Assembly: GCF_014654365.1 (NCBI RefSeq)
Contig: NZ_BNAY01000004.1
Coordinates: 558,001 to 622,000 of the forward strand
Direction of reading: 5' to 3'
Length of the DNA stretch: 64,000 nt
Origin: Amycolatopsis oliviviridis
GTDB taxonomy: Bacteria > Actinomycetota > Actinomycetes > Mycobacteriales > Pseudonocardiaceae
Shown here: piece after piece, positions 15,989 to 24,086 of the stretch
Numbering within the stretch: the stretch's first letter is position 1
Layout of the letters: each line of letters begins with the position of its first letter
The notes under the pieces: generated by a model
Told to the model about the DNA's origin: nothing
The model's input: the letters and a program-made list of their open reading frames with translations, nothing else
Databases searched by the model: none
Program-made: the position numbers and the translations under genes

Positions 15989-17268
15989 AGCGTCACCGAG
16001 TCCCGCAGGATCCCCGCGAGGTCCTCTTCGGACGCTTCACGCGGTGCCGTCGCCAGCAGTCGTTGTTGTTTCACCGTGCCGGACACCAGTGAGTCCACAT
16101 CGGACTCGGTGTAGCCGACGGCGCCGATCCCGTTGGGGATCCCGATCTCCCGCATGATCTGCCGCAGCACCGCGGGCAGGTGGTCCCGCAGATCGCCCGG
16201 CCATTCGAAATCCGGCGCGAGCAGCCGGGCCACCCGCTCGTGCCGGTCGGGAGCGGCGTCGAAGGTGAACCGGAACGCCGCGGGCGCGGTCAGCGAGACG
16301 GCCATCCCGTGCGGCACCATCGCCTCCTCGCCCGGATACCCGGCGGGATGGAACTCCCGGACCTGCCCGGCGATCGGATACGCGTTGGCGTGCGGAATGT
16401 GCACGCCGGCGTTGCCGAAACCGAGCCCGGCGAACGTCGCCGCGAGCGCCATCGCCTCGCGAGCCTTCAGGTCCGAGCCGTCCCGCACGGCAGCGGGCAG
16501 CGCCCACGACAGCAGCCGCAGCGACTGCTCGGCGAACATGTCCGCCAGCGGATTCGAGCCACAGTAAGGAACCCGGTCCTCGGGCCGCTTCCGGTCGAAC
16601 TCGGTGTACGGCTTGGCCGTATAGCTTTCCGCGGCGTGGCAAAGGATGTCCATCCCGCTCGCGGCGGTGACCTCCGGCGGCTGCGAGACGGTCAGCCTCG
16701 GGTCGACCACGGCGAGGCTCGGCCGCAGCCGGAGATGGCTGATGCCGCTCTTCACCCGCAGTGACAACACGTCCAGCACGCAGACCGTGGTGCTCTCCGA
16801 ACCGGTCCCGGTGGTGGTCGGCACCGCGACCAGCGGTTTCAGCGGCGCGCTCGGCGCGCGGCCACCGCCGACCGGGGCGTTGACGTAATCCAGCAGATCG
16901 CCGTCGTTGCTGGTCAGCAGGTTCACCGCCTTGGCGGTGTCGATGGCCGATCCGCCACCCACGGCGACGAAGGCGTCCCACTCGCCCTGCCCGCGGGCGA
17001 AGTCGACGGCCTTCCGCATGCTGACGTCGGTCGGCTCGACGTGCACGCCGTCGAAGACGACCGCTTCGATGCCGTAGCCCTCGATGCCTTCGGCGATCCG
17101 CTGTGGCCAGCCGGTCGCGGCGACGTCCGCGTCGGTCAGGACGAGTACCCGGCGGGCGCCGTACTGAGTGAGGTCGTAGCCGATCTCGTCACTCGATCCG
17201 GTGCCGTATTTCAGGGCCGGGGCACCGTAAGTGAAAACTGTTTCACGTCCGGCGGTGGTTGAGGTCAC
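15982..17268 (-). CDS. hydroxyacid-oxoacid transhydrogenase (iron-containing alcohol dehydrogenase family)
   Basis: A 428-aa member of the Fe-ADH family. NAD-binding VAVGGGSAIDTAKA, TTTGTGSE, and the metal ligand segments DILCHAAESY and HIPHANAYPIAG are present. The insertion YTEFDRKRPEDRVPYCGSNPLADMF is characteristic of the hydroxyacid-oxoacid transhydrogenase (ADHFE1) branch, which couples 4-hydroxybutyrate oxidation to 2-oxoglutarate reduction. GTG 17268 is preferred because AAGGGAG lies 9 bases before it; the frame is open up to 17364 but the extra residues are not family-like. It is coupled to the downstream thioesterase and divergent from the TPP enzyme gene. Confidence 0.85.
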   Translation of the reverse strand: MTSTTAGRETVFTYGAPALKYGTGSSDEIGYDLTQYGARRVLVLTDADVAATGWPQRIAEGIEGYGIEAVVFDGVHVEPTDVSMRKAVDFARGQGEWDAFVAVGGGSAIDTAKAVNLLTSNDGDLLDYVNAPVGGGRAPSAPLKPLVAVPTTTGTGSESTTVCVLDVLSLRVKSGISHLRLRPSLAVVDPRLTVSQPPEVTAASGMDILCHAAESYTAKPYTEFDRKRPEDRVPYCGSNPLADMFAEQSLRLLSWALPAAVRDGSDLKAREAMALAATFAGLGFGNAGVHIPHANAYPIAGQVREFHPAGYPGEEAMVPHGMAVSLTAPAAFRFTFDAAPDRHERVARLLAPDFEWPGDLRDHLPAVLRQIMREIGIPNGIGAVGYTESDVDSLVSGTVKQQRLLATAPREASEEDLAGILRDSVTLW

Positions 17269-17423
17269 GTTTTCGTGCTCCCTTGCTCGAACACGTTCCG
17301 ATATCGGACATTCCACCGCTCCGGGATTGCCGGAATCGGAAGATCGCTTGACGGCACCGATCACCGCCCGCCTAAGCTAATCCCATTAGATACCAACCGG
17401 GAGCGTCCGTCGCCCAGACGGCC

Positions 17424-19046
17424 GTGCGGATCCTGACCGAGGCGCAGATCCACCGCGTGTACGCGGTGGTGGGTGAGTCCTTCCTGGATCTGCTCGACGC
17501 GCTGCAGCGGGAGCGGTCGATCACCTTCGTTTCGGCGAGGCACGACTCCGGCGCGGCCTTCATGGCCGAGGCCGAGGGCAAGCTCACCGAGCACCCGGCC
17601 GTGCTGCTGGCAGGCCGCGGTCCGAGCGCGGCGAACCTCGCGATCGGCGTCTCCACGGCGTACCAGGACGAGAGCCCGATGGTCGTCCTGCTGGAGAACC
17701 CGCCGTCCAATCCGGGGCCGACCAGCGAACTGCCCACCGCGGACCTGACCGCGATGTTCGAGCCCCTCGCCAAGTGGACCGGCCGCGCGGAATCCCCGGA
17801 CGAGGTCCCCGGCCTGCTGGTCGAGGCGCTGACCCGCTGCCGCGAAGGGCGGCCGGGGCCCACCGTCGTCGCCGTCCCCGCCGACTTCTGGGGCGTCCCG
17901 TTCGATTCGGCCAAACCGGTCGCCTCGGTCAAGGCGCCCGCCACCGGCGCGCTCGGCCGCACCGCCGAGGCGGTCGCGCAACTGGTCGACGAGGCCCGCT
18001 ACCCGGTGGTGATCGTCGGCGGCCGGGCGCGCGCGGCGCGCGAAGAGCTGATCGCCGTCGCCGACGAGCTCGCACTCCCGGTGTACAACGCGTTCCGCCG
18101 CCAGGACGCCTTCCCCGAGAACCACGCGCGCTACGCAGGCCACCTCGGTATCGGTATCCCCGCGCGCCAGCTCGACGCGCTGGAGCGCGCCGACCTCGTG
18201 CTCGCCCTGGGCACGCAGCTCGACGAGGTCACCACCCAGTCCTTCCGCTACCCGACGCCGTCGCAGACGCTGGTGCTGGTCGGCACCGGGATCGAGCCCG
18301 CCCGGCGCGGCGGCCTGACCTTCCGGGTCGACTCCGAGGTCGAGCCGTTCCTGCGCGAACTGCGCGACGTCGCCTCGCCGAGGACCCGTCGCGCATCGGC
18401 CGCGAACGCCGCCGTGCACACCTTCATGACGCCGCCCGACACCAGCGGCGCCACCCGCGTCCACCCCGCCGACGTCATCCGCGCGGTACGCAAGCTCGCG
18501 CCCGAAGACGCGATCGTGACCAGCGACGCGGGCAACTTCGCCCAGTTCATGCACCGCTACTGGTGTTTCACCGCGCCGCGCAGCCAGCTCGGCCCGAGCA
18601 ACGCGGCCATGGGCTACGCGGTCCCCGCGGCGGTCGCGGCCAAACTCGCCGAGCCACGCCGTACAGTGATCGCGATGGTCGGCGACGGTGGCGCGCTGAT
18701 GACCGGGCAGGAGATCGAGACCGCTGTCCGCTATCGGGTGCCGGTGACCGTCCTCGTGTTCCAGAACGGACTCCACGGTCCGCTCGCCGTGCACCAGGCG
18801 CGCAAGCACGGACGGCTGTCGGGCGTCACCGTCCCCGTCACCGACTTCGCGTCGTGGGCGCGCGGGCTCGGCGCCGCCGGGTACACCGTCGACGACCGCG
18901 AGGAACTGGAGCCGATCATCGCGAGCGCGCTGGTCCGGCAACGGCCGTGCGTGATCGACATCAGGACGGATCCGGACGTGGTGACCCCGGACATCCGGCT
19001 GACGAGCCTGCTGGGCGCCGCGCGGCCGCAGCAGGGCGGGCAGTAG
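17424..19046 (+). CDS. thiamine-pyrophosphate-dependent enzyme (acetolactate-synthase-like)
   Basis: A 540-aa protein with the three-domain TPP fold: PYR domain (about 1-155), central domain (180-310), PP domain (350-525) with the TPP motif GDGG...FQN beginning near 420. The usual catalytic glutamate of RHE in the PYR domain is Asp here (ARHDSGAAFMAEAEG, D41). The true function (decarboxylase, carboligase or other) cannot be read off. The start is uncertain: GTG 17424 lacks a good ribosome-binding site and family members usually start about ten residues earlier. The frame is open back to a stop at 17373, with only a rare ATT (17385) available. It is divergent from the transhydrogenase gene. 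Confidence 0.75.
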   Translation: MRILTEAQIHRVYAVVGESFLDLLDALQRERSITFVSARHDSGAAFMAEAEGKLTEHPAVLLAGRGPSAANLAIGVSTAYQDESPMVVLLENPPSNPGPTSELPTADLTAMFEPLAKWTGRAESPDEVPGLLVEALTRCREGRPGPTVVAVPADFWGVPFDSAKPVASVKAPATGALGRTAEAVAQLVDEARYPVVIVGGRARAAREELIAVADELALPVYNAFRRQDAFPENHARYAGHLGIGIPARQLDALERADLVLALGTQLDEVTTQSFRYPTPSQTLVLVGTGIEPARRGGLTFRVDSEVEPFLRELRDVASPRTRRASAANAAVHTFMTPPDTSGATRVHPADVIRAVRKLAPEDAIVTSDAGNFAQFMHRYWCFTAPRSQLGPSNAAMGYAVPAAVAAKLAEPRRTVIAMVGDGGALMTGQEIETAVRYRVPVTVLVFQNGLHGPLAVHQARKHGRLSGVTVPVTDFASWARGLGAAGYTVDDREELEPIIASALVRQRPCVIDIRTDPDVVTPDIRLTSLLGAARPQQGGQ

Positions 19047-19293
19047 GAGCCGCGGTTTTCTCAGGGGATACACAGAAACCCTTGTGACGCCGCCTTCACC
19101 AGCTCCAAAGTGTGGGAAAGCGATGACGACTCGGCCGACTTTCGGTCGCGGAGACCGGATTTTGTCGGTCGGCCGTGGCACAATCGCGGCAACACCGAGA
19201 GTCCGATATGGACCGGAGTGATCACCGGTGGGGTTGTTGGCACGCAGGGCGTTACGTCCTACTACGAGCATTGTGTTGACACTGGGAGAAAAC

Positions 19294-19464
19294 ATGGCTG
19301 ACGAGACGAAGCCACAGGACAAGTCCGTTTCCGGCGTGGTGCCGGTGCTGTTCAGCGCGGACGCGGAGACCCACGACATCGCCGTCGTGGCAACGAACCG
19401 GGAGGCGTTGCGCCGTTCGCCGTTCGGCGCCGAGGTACCGCTCCGGGCGGCCAGCGGCGAATAG
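19294..19464 (+). CDS. small acidic protein, unknown function
   Basis: A 56-aa protein opening MADETKPQDKSVSGVVPVLF. ATG 19294 has GGGAG 7 bases upstream. The N-terminal third is charged, the middle hydrophobic (GVVPVLFSADAETHDIAVVAT) and the end polar. There is no signal peptide, Cys or obvious fold. It is transcribed on its own between the TPP enzyme and the cold-shock gene. I do not recognise a family; it is reported for its good start context and codon use. Confidence 0.55.
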   Translation: MADETKPQDKSVSGVVPVLFSADAETHDIAVVATNREALRRSPFGAEVPLRAASGE

Positions 19465-19614
19465 CCGAGCCGCGAGGGGTACTGTGCCGTCAAGAGTGAC
19501 CGCGCCGTCAAGAGTCGCTACGCCATGGGGAGTACAGTGCGTCCGCGCACACCAGGGTGAAGGCGCTTGTCGGCCTGCGTGAGGTGTGCTTTACTGCTCC
19601 AGGTCTCGATTTTT

Positions 19615-19657
19615 GTGTTCGTGTTGGTTCACGCTCGCAGAACTCAGCGGGCGTAGT
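19615..19657 (+). promoter_or_regulatory. conserved cold-shock leader element, copy 1
   Basis: GTGTTCGTG followed by TTCACGCTCGCAGAACT starts at 19615, about 106 bases before the cold-shock ATG. The same string occurs before the second cold-shock gene at 38160. Both copies fold a short stem: CTCGC with GCGGG here (one U-G pair), CTCGCG with CGCGAG in the other. See findings. It may be a 5'-UTR control element or part of a shared promoter. Confidence 0.6.
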
Positions 19658-19750
19658 GTCTCCTCGTGTTTCCGGGGAAGCAAACCGTCTGGTCATGACC
19701 CGGGCTGCCGACGTGGCTTCCTGTTTGTTTGTGTTGCATATGGAGATTTT

Positions 19751-19954
19751 ATGACTCAGGGCACTGTGAAGTGGTTCAACTCCGAGAAGGGGTTCGGCTT
19801 CATCACTCCCGACAACGGCGGCGGCGACGTCTTCGTGCACTACAGCGAGATCAAGGGCAACGGCTTCCGTACCCTCGAGGAGAACGCCCGCGTGGAGTTC
19901 GAGATCGGGCAGGGCGCGAAGGGTCCGCAGGCCACCTCGGTCACCGTGATCTGA
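19751..19954 (+). CDS. cspA: cold-shock protein, CspA family
   Basis: A 67-aa single OB-fold protein. RNP1 KGFGFI and RNP2 VFVHYSEI are intact, beginning GTVKWFNSEKGFGFI. It binds single-stranded RNA/DNA as an RNA chaperone or antiterminator in the cytoplasm. The ATG at 19751 follows GGAG at 6 bases and is preceded by a long untranslated stretch that carries the conserved leader element. A strong terminator follows. A near-identical paralogue lies at 38306. The symbol is by family only. Confidence 0.95.
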   Translation: MTQGTVKWFNSEKGFGFITPDNGGGDVFVHYSEIKGNGFRTLEENARVEFEIGQGAKGPQATSVTVI

Positions 19955-19967
19955 TCCAGGTTTTCCA

Positions 19968-20011
19968 AGCAGGGCCGTCTTCCCCTCGGGGAGGCGGCCC
20001 TGCTGCTTTTT
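19968..20011 (+). terminator. terminator of the cold-shock gene
   Basis: Outer stem AGCAGGGCCG (19968-19977) pairs with 19995-20004, an inner CTTCCCC/GGGGAGG extends it, and a GCTTTTT run follows. A classic intrinsic terminator 13 bases after the stop codon. Confidence 0.88.
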
Positions 20012-20147
20012 CACGGTGCGGCCGCCCGTCCGACTGACCAAAATGGCCGTGTTCGCACAGCGAGTCGCGATGCAACCTCGTGCAACTCTTTCTTTCGCGG
20101 CCCGGACGTCGTTTCCTTGTAGGACTTGGCGCGGCAGCGGAGGACAT

Positions 20148-21020
20148 GTGGGCGAAGCGGTTGCGGGGATCGTGGCGAACCCCGCTTCGGAGCGTGACAT
20201 CCAGAGCCTGCGCTCGGCACTCCGCGTGGCCGGGGTCGGCCGGGTGATGGTGTGGACCGAGGCGGGGAAGATCATCTCCACCGTCCGCCGGATGGTGGAC
20301 GCGGGTGCGAGTGTGCTCATCTGCCTGGGTGACGACGGCCTGATGCGGGCCGCCGCGGCCGCCTGCGGCGACGTCCCGCTGCTCATGCTGCCCACCGGGA
20401 CCACCGACGAGTCCACCGTCGCCGGGCTCGCCGCCGGGTTGCTCGCCACCCATCAGGTGGACACGGACCTGGTCACGAACCGCGCGACCATCCTCGAAGT
20501 CGTCACGAAGGCACGCCGCGAGATCGCGCTGACCGACGTCAGCGTGTGTTCGGAGAGCCGGTGGGACCCCGCGTCGCTGACCGAGCTGTACTGCACGTTC
20601 GCCGTCCCGGACGGGATCGGGCTGTCGAGCATCCCCGGGCGGTTGTGCCCCAGTCCTAAGTCCACTGTGGACGGTGTCGCGGTTTCGCTCGGGCCGGTCG
20701 ACGAGACGCCGTACGTCGTGCAGGCGCCGATCGCGCCCGGCGAGGTCCGGTCGGTGGGCGTGCGGGGCTGGAGCGTGCTGCATCCCGGGGTCCGCGTCGA
20801 CCTCGCCGCCGCCGGCGGTTCCATCGCGCTCGACGGCCAGCCGCACTTCGTGCTGAAACAAGGAGACAGCGCTTTCGTCGAGCTGAAGCCCGACGGTCCG
20901 TGGTGCGTCGACGTCCGCGCCGTGATGGCCGAGGCCACCAGGACCGGCCTGCTGCTGGGACGACGGCCCAAGGGCGCCTTTCCCGCGTCCCACCTGGTGG
21001 ACGCGCCCTTCACGCGGTAA
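20148..21020 (+). CDS. ATP-NAD kinase-like protein (AcoX-like)
   Basis: A 290-aa protein. The N-terminal half resembles the NAD/diacylglycerol kinase fold: IVANPASERDIQSL, then ICLGDDGLMRAAAAA in the position of the GGDGT motif, and MLPTGTTDEST in place of the NE/D motif. This fits the AcoX/ATP-NAD kinase-like family found with acetoin catabolism genes, whose biochemical role is not settled. The GTG at 20148 follows GGAGG; an overlapping ATG at 20146 is out of frame. The next gene is an AcoR-like regulator, supporting the assignment, but no acetoin dehydrogenase genes lie in the window. Confidence 0.7.
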   Translation: MGEAVAGIVANPASERDIQSLRSALRVAGVGRVMVWTEAGKIISTVRRMVDAGASVLICLGDDGLMRAAAAACGDVPLLMLPTGTTDESTVAGLAAGLLATHQVDTDLVTNRATILEVVTKARREIALTDVSVCSESRWDPASLTELYCTFAVPDGIGLSSIPGRLCPSPKSTVDGVAVSLGPVDETPYVVQAPIAPGEVRSVGVRGWSVLHPGVRVDLAAAGGSIALDGQPHFVLKQGDSAFVELKPDGPWCVDVRAVMAEATRTGLLLGRRPKGAFPASHLVDAPFTR

Positions 21021-21101
21021 GCCTCGCCCAGGTCACAGAGACCTTCCGAACGCCGCGCCGCCCGGGCACACTGGCCGAAACGGACCAAGGGAGTGGGCCA
21101 G

Positions 21102-22355
21102 GTGCAGCTGGAGGCGGCGTTGCCGGTCGGCGCGGACCCGCGGCTGCACGCGCGCGCCCTCGCCAAGGTGCACGAAGCCGCGCTAGCCGGGACCACTCTC
21201 CCGGGGCATCCGCGCGCGGTCATCGGCGCGTCCTGGCGGCGCATGCGCCGGCTCGGCCTCGACCCGGACCGCGGCGCCCCGGTGCCCGCGCTCGCCCCGG
21301 ACCAGCTGGAAGCCCGCCGTCGTGAGAGCGGCCTCGCCGCCGTCCTGCCCGCCTTGCGCGGGGGCCTGATCAGCCTCGCCGAGCAGGCCGCGCACATCAT
21401 GGCCGTCGTCGACGCCGACGGCCGCGTCCTCTGGCGCGACGGCAGCACCGCGGTTCGCCGCCGCGCCGACGCGCTCGGGTTCGTCGAGGGCGTCGACTGG
21501 CACGAGAACTCCGCCGGTACCAACGCCATCGGGACGGCGCTGGTCGCCAGGCATCCGGTGCAGGTCTACTCCGCCGAGCACTACGTCCGGAACCAGCACG
21601 ATTGGACCTGCGCCGCCGCGCCGCTGCACGATCCTCGGGACGGCAGGCTGCTCGGTGCCGTCGACCTCTCCGGTCCGGCCTCCACGGTGCACCCGACGAC
21701 GCTGGCCCTGGTCGACGCGGTGGCGAAGCTCGCCGAAGCGCATCTGCGCACCACGCATCTCTCGGAACTCGAAAGGCTGCGCGGACTGGCGTCGCCGCTG
21801 CTCACCAAGCTGAAGGGCCGGGCGGTCATCGCCGACCCGCACGGCTGGGTCGCGGCCTCGGCCGGTTTCGTCCCGGTCGGCCGGATCGCGCTGCCGAACG
21901 ACGCGACTGCGGGCCGGACCTGGTTGCCCACCTACGGGAACTGCCTGCTGGAGCCGCTGCCCGGAGGCTGGCTCGTCCGGGTCGCCGATGAGGAGGACGC
22001 ACCGCCGACCCGCGTCGTCCTCGACCTGACGTCGTCTCGGGAGAGCACGCTGCGCGTCTCGGGCGCGGCGGGCACTTGGTCGCATCGGCTGAGCCCGCGG
22101 CACGCGGAGATGCTGTACGTCCTCGCTCTCCACCGGGACGGGAGGTCGGCGTCGGAGCTGTCGCTGGACCTCTTCGGCGACGCCGGCCGCACCGTCACCG
22201 TCCGCGCGGAGATGTCCAGGATGAGGCGGCATTTCGGCGGGATCCTGCTGGCCAGGCCGTACCGGTTCGACGACGGCGTCGAGCTCGTCGTCGAACGGCC
22301 CGCGGACGGGGGCGAGGTCCTCCCGTACTCCGTCGCGCCCGCAGTCCGCGCCTGA
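21102..22355 (+). CDS. GAF-domain transcriptional regulator (AcoR-like, no AAA+ domain)
   Basis: A 417-aa regulator. A GAF sensory domain (about 75-210; HIMAVVDADGRVLWRDG, GVDWHENSAGTNAIGTAL) matches AcoR/DhaR sensor regions. The central AAA+ sigma-54 activator domain of true AcoR is absent. The C-terminal 110 residues (LSPRHAEMLYVLALHRDGRSASELSLDLFGD...MSRMRRHFGG) look like a winged-helix output domain. Such GAF regulators are common in actinomycetes, which lack sigma-54. GTG 21102 is chosen because GGGAG lies 8 bases before it. It probably controls the preceding AcoX-like gene. Confidence 0.78.
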   Translation: MQLEAALPVGADPRLHARALAKVHEAALAGTTLPGHPRAVIGASWRRMRRLGLDPDRGAPVPALAPDQLEARRRESGLAAVLPALRGGLISLAEQAAHIMAVVDADGRVLWRDGSTAVRRRADALGFVEGVDWHENSAGTNAIGTALVARHPVQVYSAEHYVRNQHDWTCAAAPLHDPRDGRLLGAVDLSGPASTVHPTTLALVDAVAKLAEAHLRTTHLSELERLRGLASPLLTKLKGRAVIADPHGWVAASAGFVPVGRIALPNDATAGRTWLPTYGNCLLEPLPGGWLVRVADEEDAPPTRVVLDLTSSRESTLRVSGAAGTWSHRLSPRHAEMLYVLALHRDGRSASELSLDLFGDAGRTVTVRAEMSRMRRHFGGILLARPYRFDDGVELVVERPADGGEVLPYSVAPAVRA

Positions 22356-22458
22356 AACCTCCACCTCCGGCTCAACCCATCGTCCTGCTGGGGTTCCTGG
22401 CGTACCGCCTGATCCTGGTCGAGATGGTCACGCGGCTGAGCGATCACTGAGGGGACTC

Positions 22459-23442
22459 ATGGGGAAGCGGGAAAGGCCGCTGCTGCCGGACACGATCGCG
22501 CCGAGCCGGCTGGTCGTCCAGCTGCTCGGCACGGCCGCGGTCGTGGTGGTGCTGCTGACCGCACGCGAGTCCAGTCCATGGATCTGGACGGCGTTCGGCG
22601 TCTGCGGGGCCTGCTGGCTGGGCTTCGTGGCGGCCTCTCCGCGGTTCCCCCGGGTGGCGACCGTCCTGCTCGGGGTGGCGAGCGTCGCGCCGTCGATCGC
22701 ACTCGGCTGGGCGGAGGACTCCTCCGCCATCGTGCTGGCGGTGGTCACGGTCAGCCGGTTCGCCACCCTGACCGAGCCGTCGGTGGCGGCCATCCTGGGG
22801 GTGGTGGGGCTCGACGCGAGCCTCGCGGCGGTCACCGGCCTGGTCGCGGGCGCGTCCGAACCGCTGGTGTTCGGCAACGTCGGTGTGCTGCTCGTGCTGA
22901 TGCTGCTGGGGCTGAACCGGCGGCAGTACGAAGTGCAGGCGGCACAGGCGGCCGCGTTGCTGGAGCAGACCAAGCTGGCGCAGAGCGAACACGCGCGGGC
23001 AGCCGCGCTCGATGAGCGCACCCGCATCGCCAGGGAGATCCACGACGTCCTCGCGCATTCGCTCGGGGCGCTGGGGATCCACCTGGAGGTCGCCGAAGCC
23101 CTGCTGGCCGAGAAGTCCGATGTGGACGGTGCGCTCGGCAGGGTCCGGTTGTCCCGCCGGTTGGCGGCGGACGGGCTCGCCGAGGCGCGGGACGCCGTCG
23201 CGGCCCTGCGCAGCGACGTCCCTTCGCTGGCCGAAGCCTTACGCCAGTTGGCGGACGCGCATCACTGCGGGGCGACCTTCGAGGTCTGGGGGGAGCAGCG
23301 GCCGCTGCCGTCCGCCCAGGTGGTCTCGCTGGTGGGGGTCGCGCGGGAGGCGCTGACCAACGCGGCCAAGCACGCATCCGGGTGGTCGTGGTCGATGACC
23401 AGCAGGTCATGCGCGAAGGGCTCGTCGCGTTGCTCGGGCTGA
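22459..23442 (+). pseudogene. truncated sensor histidine kinase (HisKA_3), ATPase domain lost
   Basis: An intact beginning of a NarX/DesK-type kinase: about four membrane helices, then ERTRIAREIHDVLAHSLGALG with the phospho-acceptor His, and the N-box REALTNAAKHAS. Directly after the N-box (about 23380) the reading frame leaves homologous sequence and stops at 23442. The D-, F- and G-boxes of the ATPase are missing. In another frame the sequence continues as the start of a response regulator, so a deletion of a few hundred bases has fused the kinase remnant to its partner. It cannot phosphorylate. The bases before it (22380-22450) read like the last codons of another gene, also without a start. 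Confidence 0.85.
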
Positions 23443-23980
23443 TGGACGGGGTCGAGGTCGCCGGCTCCGCGGGCGACGGGCGGCAGGCGCTCGACCTGCT
23501 CGGCCACACCGCGGCCGACGTCGTGCTGATGGACCTGTGCACGCCGATCCTGGACGGGTGGCCGCGACCAGGCTGCTGAAACGCGATCACCCGGACATCG
23601 CCGTCGTCGTCCTCACGACGTACGCGGACGACGCGTCGATCGCCGACGCGCTGCGCGCCGGGGCCCGCGGCTACCTGACCAAGGACGCGGGCCGCGCGGA
23701 GATCGGTGCGGCCGTCCGGTCCGCCGCCAACGGCCAGGCGATCTTCGCCGCCGAAGTGTCCGACCAGGCTCGTCGCCGCGCTCGACTCGAGAACGGGTCA
23801 CTCGCGCCAAGGCCGACTTCCCGGATGGCCTCATCGCGCGGGCTGTCCAATCCGGAAATCGCCGCCGAACTGTTCATCGGCGAGGCCACCGTGAAAAGCC
23901 ACCTCAACCACGCGTTCGCCAAGATCGGTGTGCGCAATCGTGCGGAGGCGGTGCGGTACGGCCTGGAAAAAGGCCTCTGA
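23382..23980 (+). pseudogene. decayed NarL-family response regulator
   Basis: Remnant of the regulator paired with the broken kinase. The first piece (23382-23579) has the acidic pair VVDDQ and the phospho-acceptor VLMDL. After GACGGG near 23560 a base is missing and the frame shifts; the true continuation VAATRLLKRDHPDIAVVVLTTYADD is read from 23561 on. A second shift after SDQ (about 23768) moves LVAALDSRTGHSRQGRLP to another frame. The HTH start (the usual TPREAEVL) is deleted, leaving only RGLSNPEIAAELFIGEATVKSHLNHAFAKIG to 23980. At least three lesions make it non-functional. Confidence 0.88.
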
Positions 23981-24086
23981 CGCTGCCGGGAGATCACGTG
24001 CCGATGACACACGCCGGTGTCACTGGCTGCGCCGATCCCGACTCGGATACCTTCTTTGCGGGTAGAGCCAATGGGGAGGATCGGCG

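Noticed and set aside
17361..19511. 716-aa open frame on the minus strand opposite the TPP enzyme gene
   Set aside because: It is the GC-rich antisense shadow of a well-conserved TPP enzyme, with Arg/Gly/Asp-rich nonsense and no domain.
20148..21020. True NAD kinase (NadK/PpnK)
   Set aside because: The GGDGT motif is replaced by GDDGL and the NE/D motif is missing; the AcoR-like neighbour fits an AcoX-like protein better.
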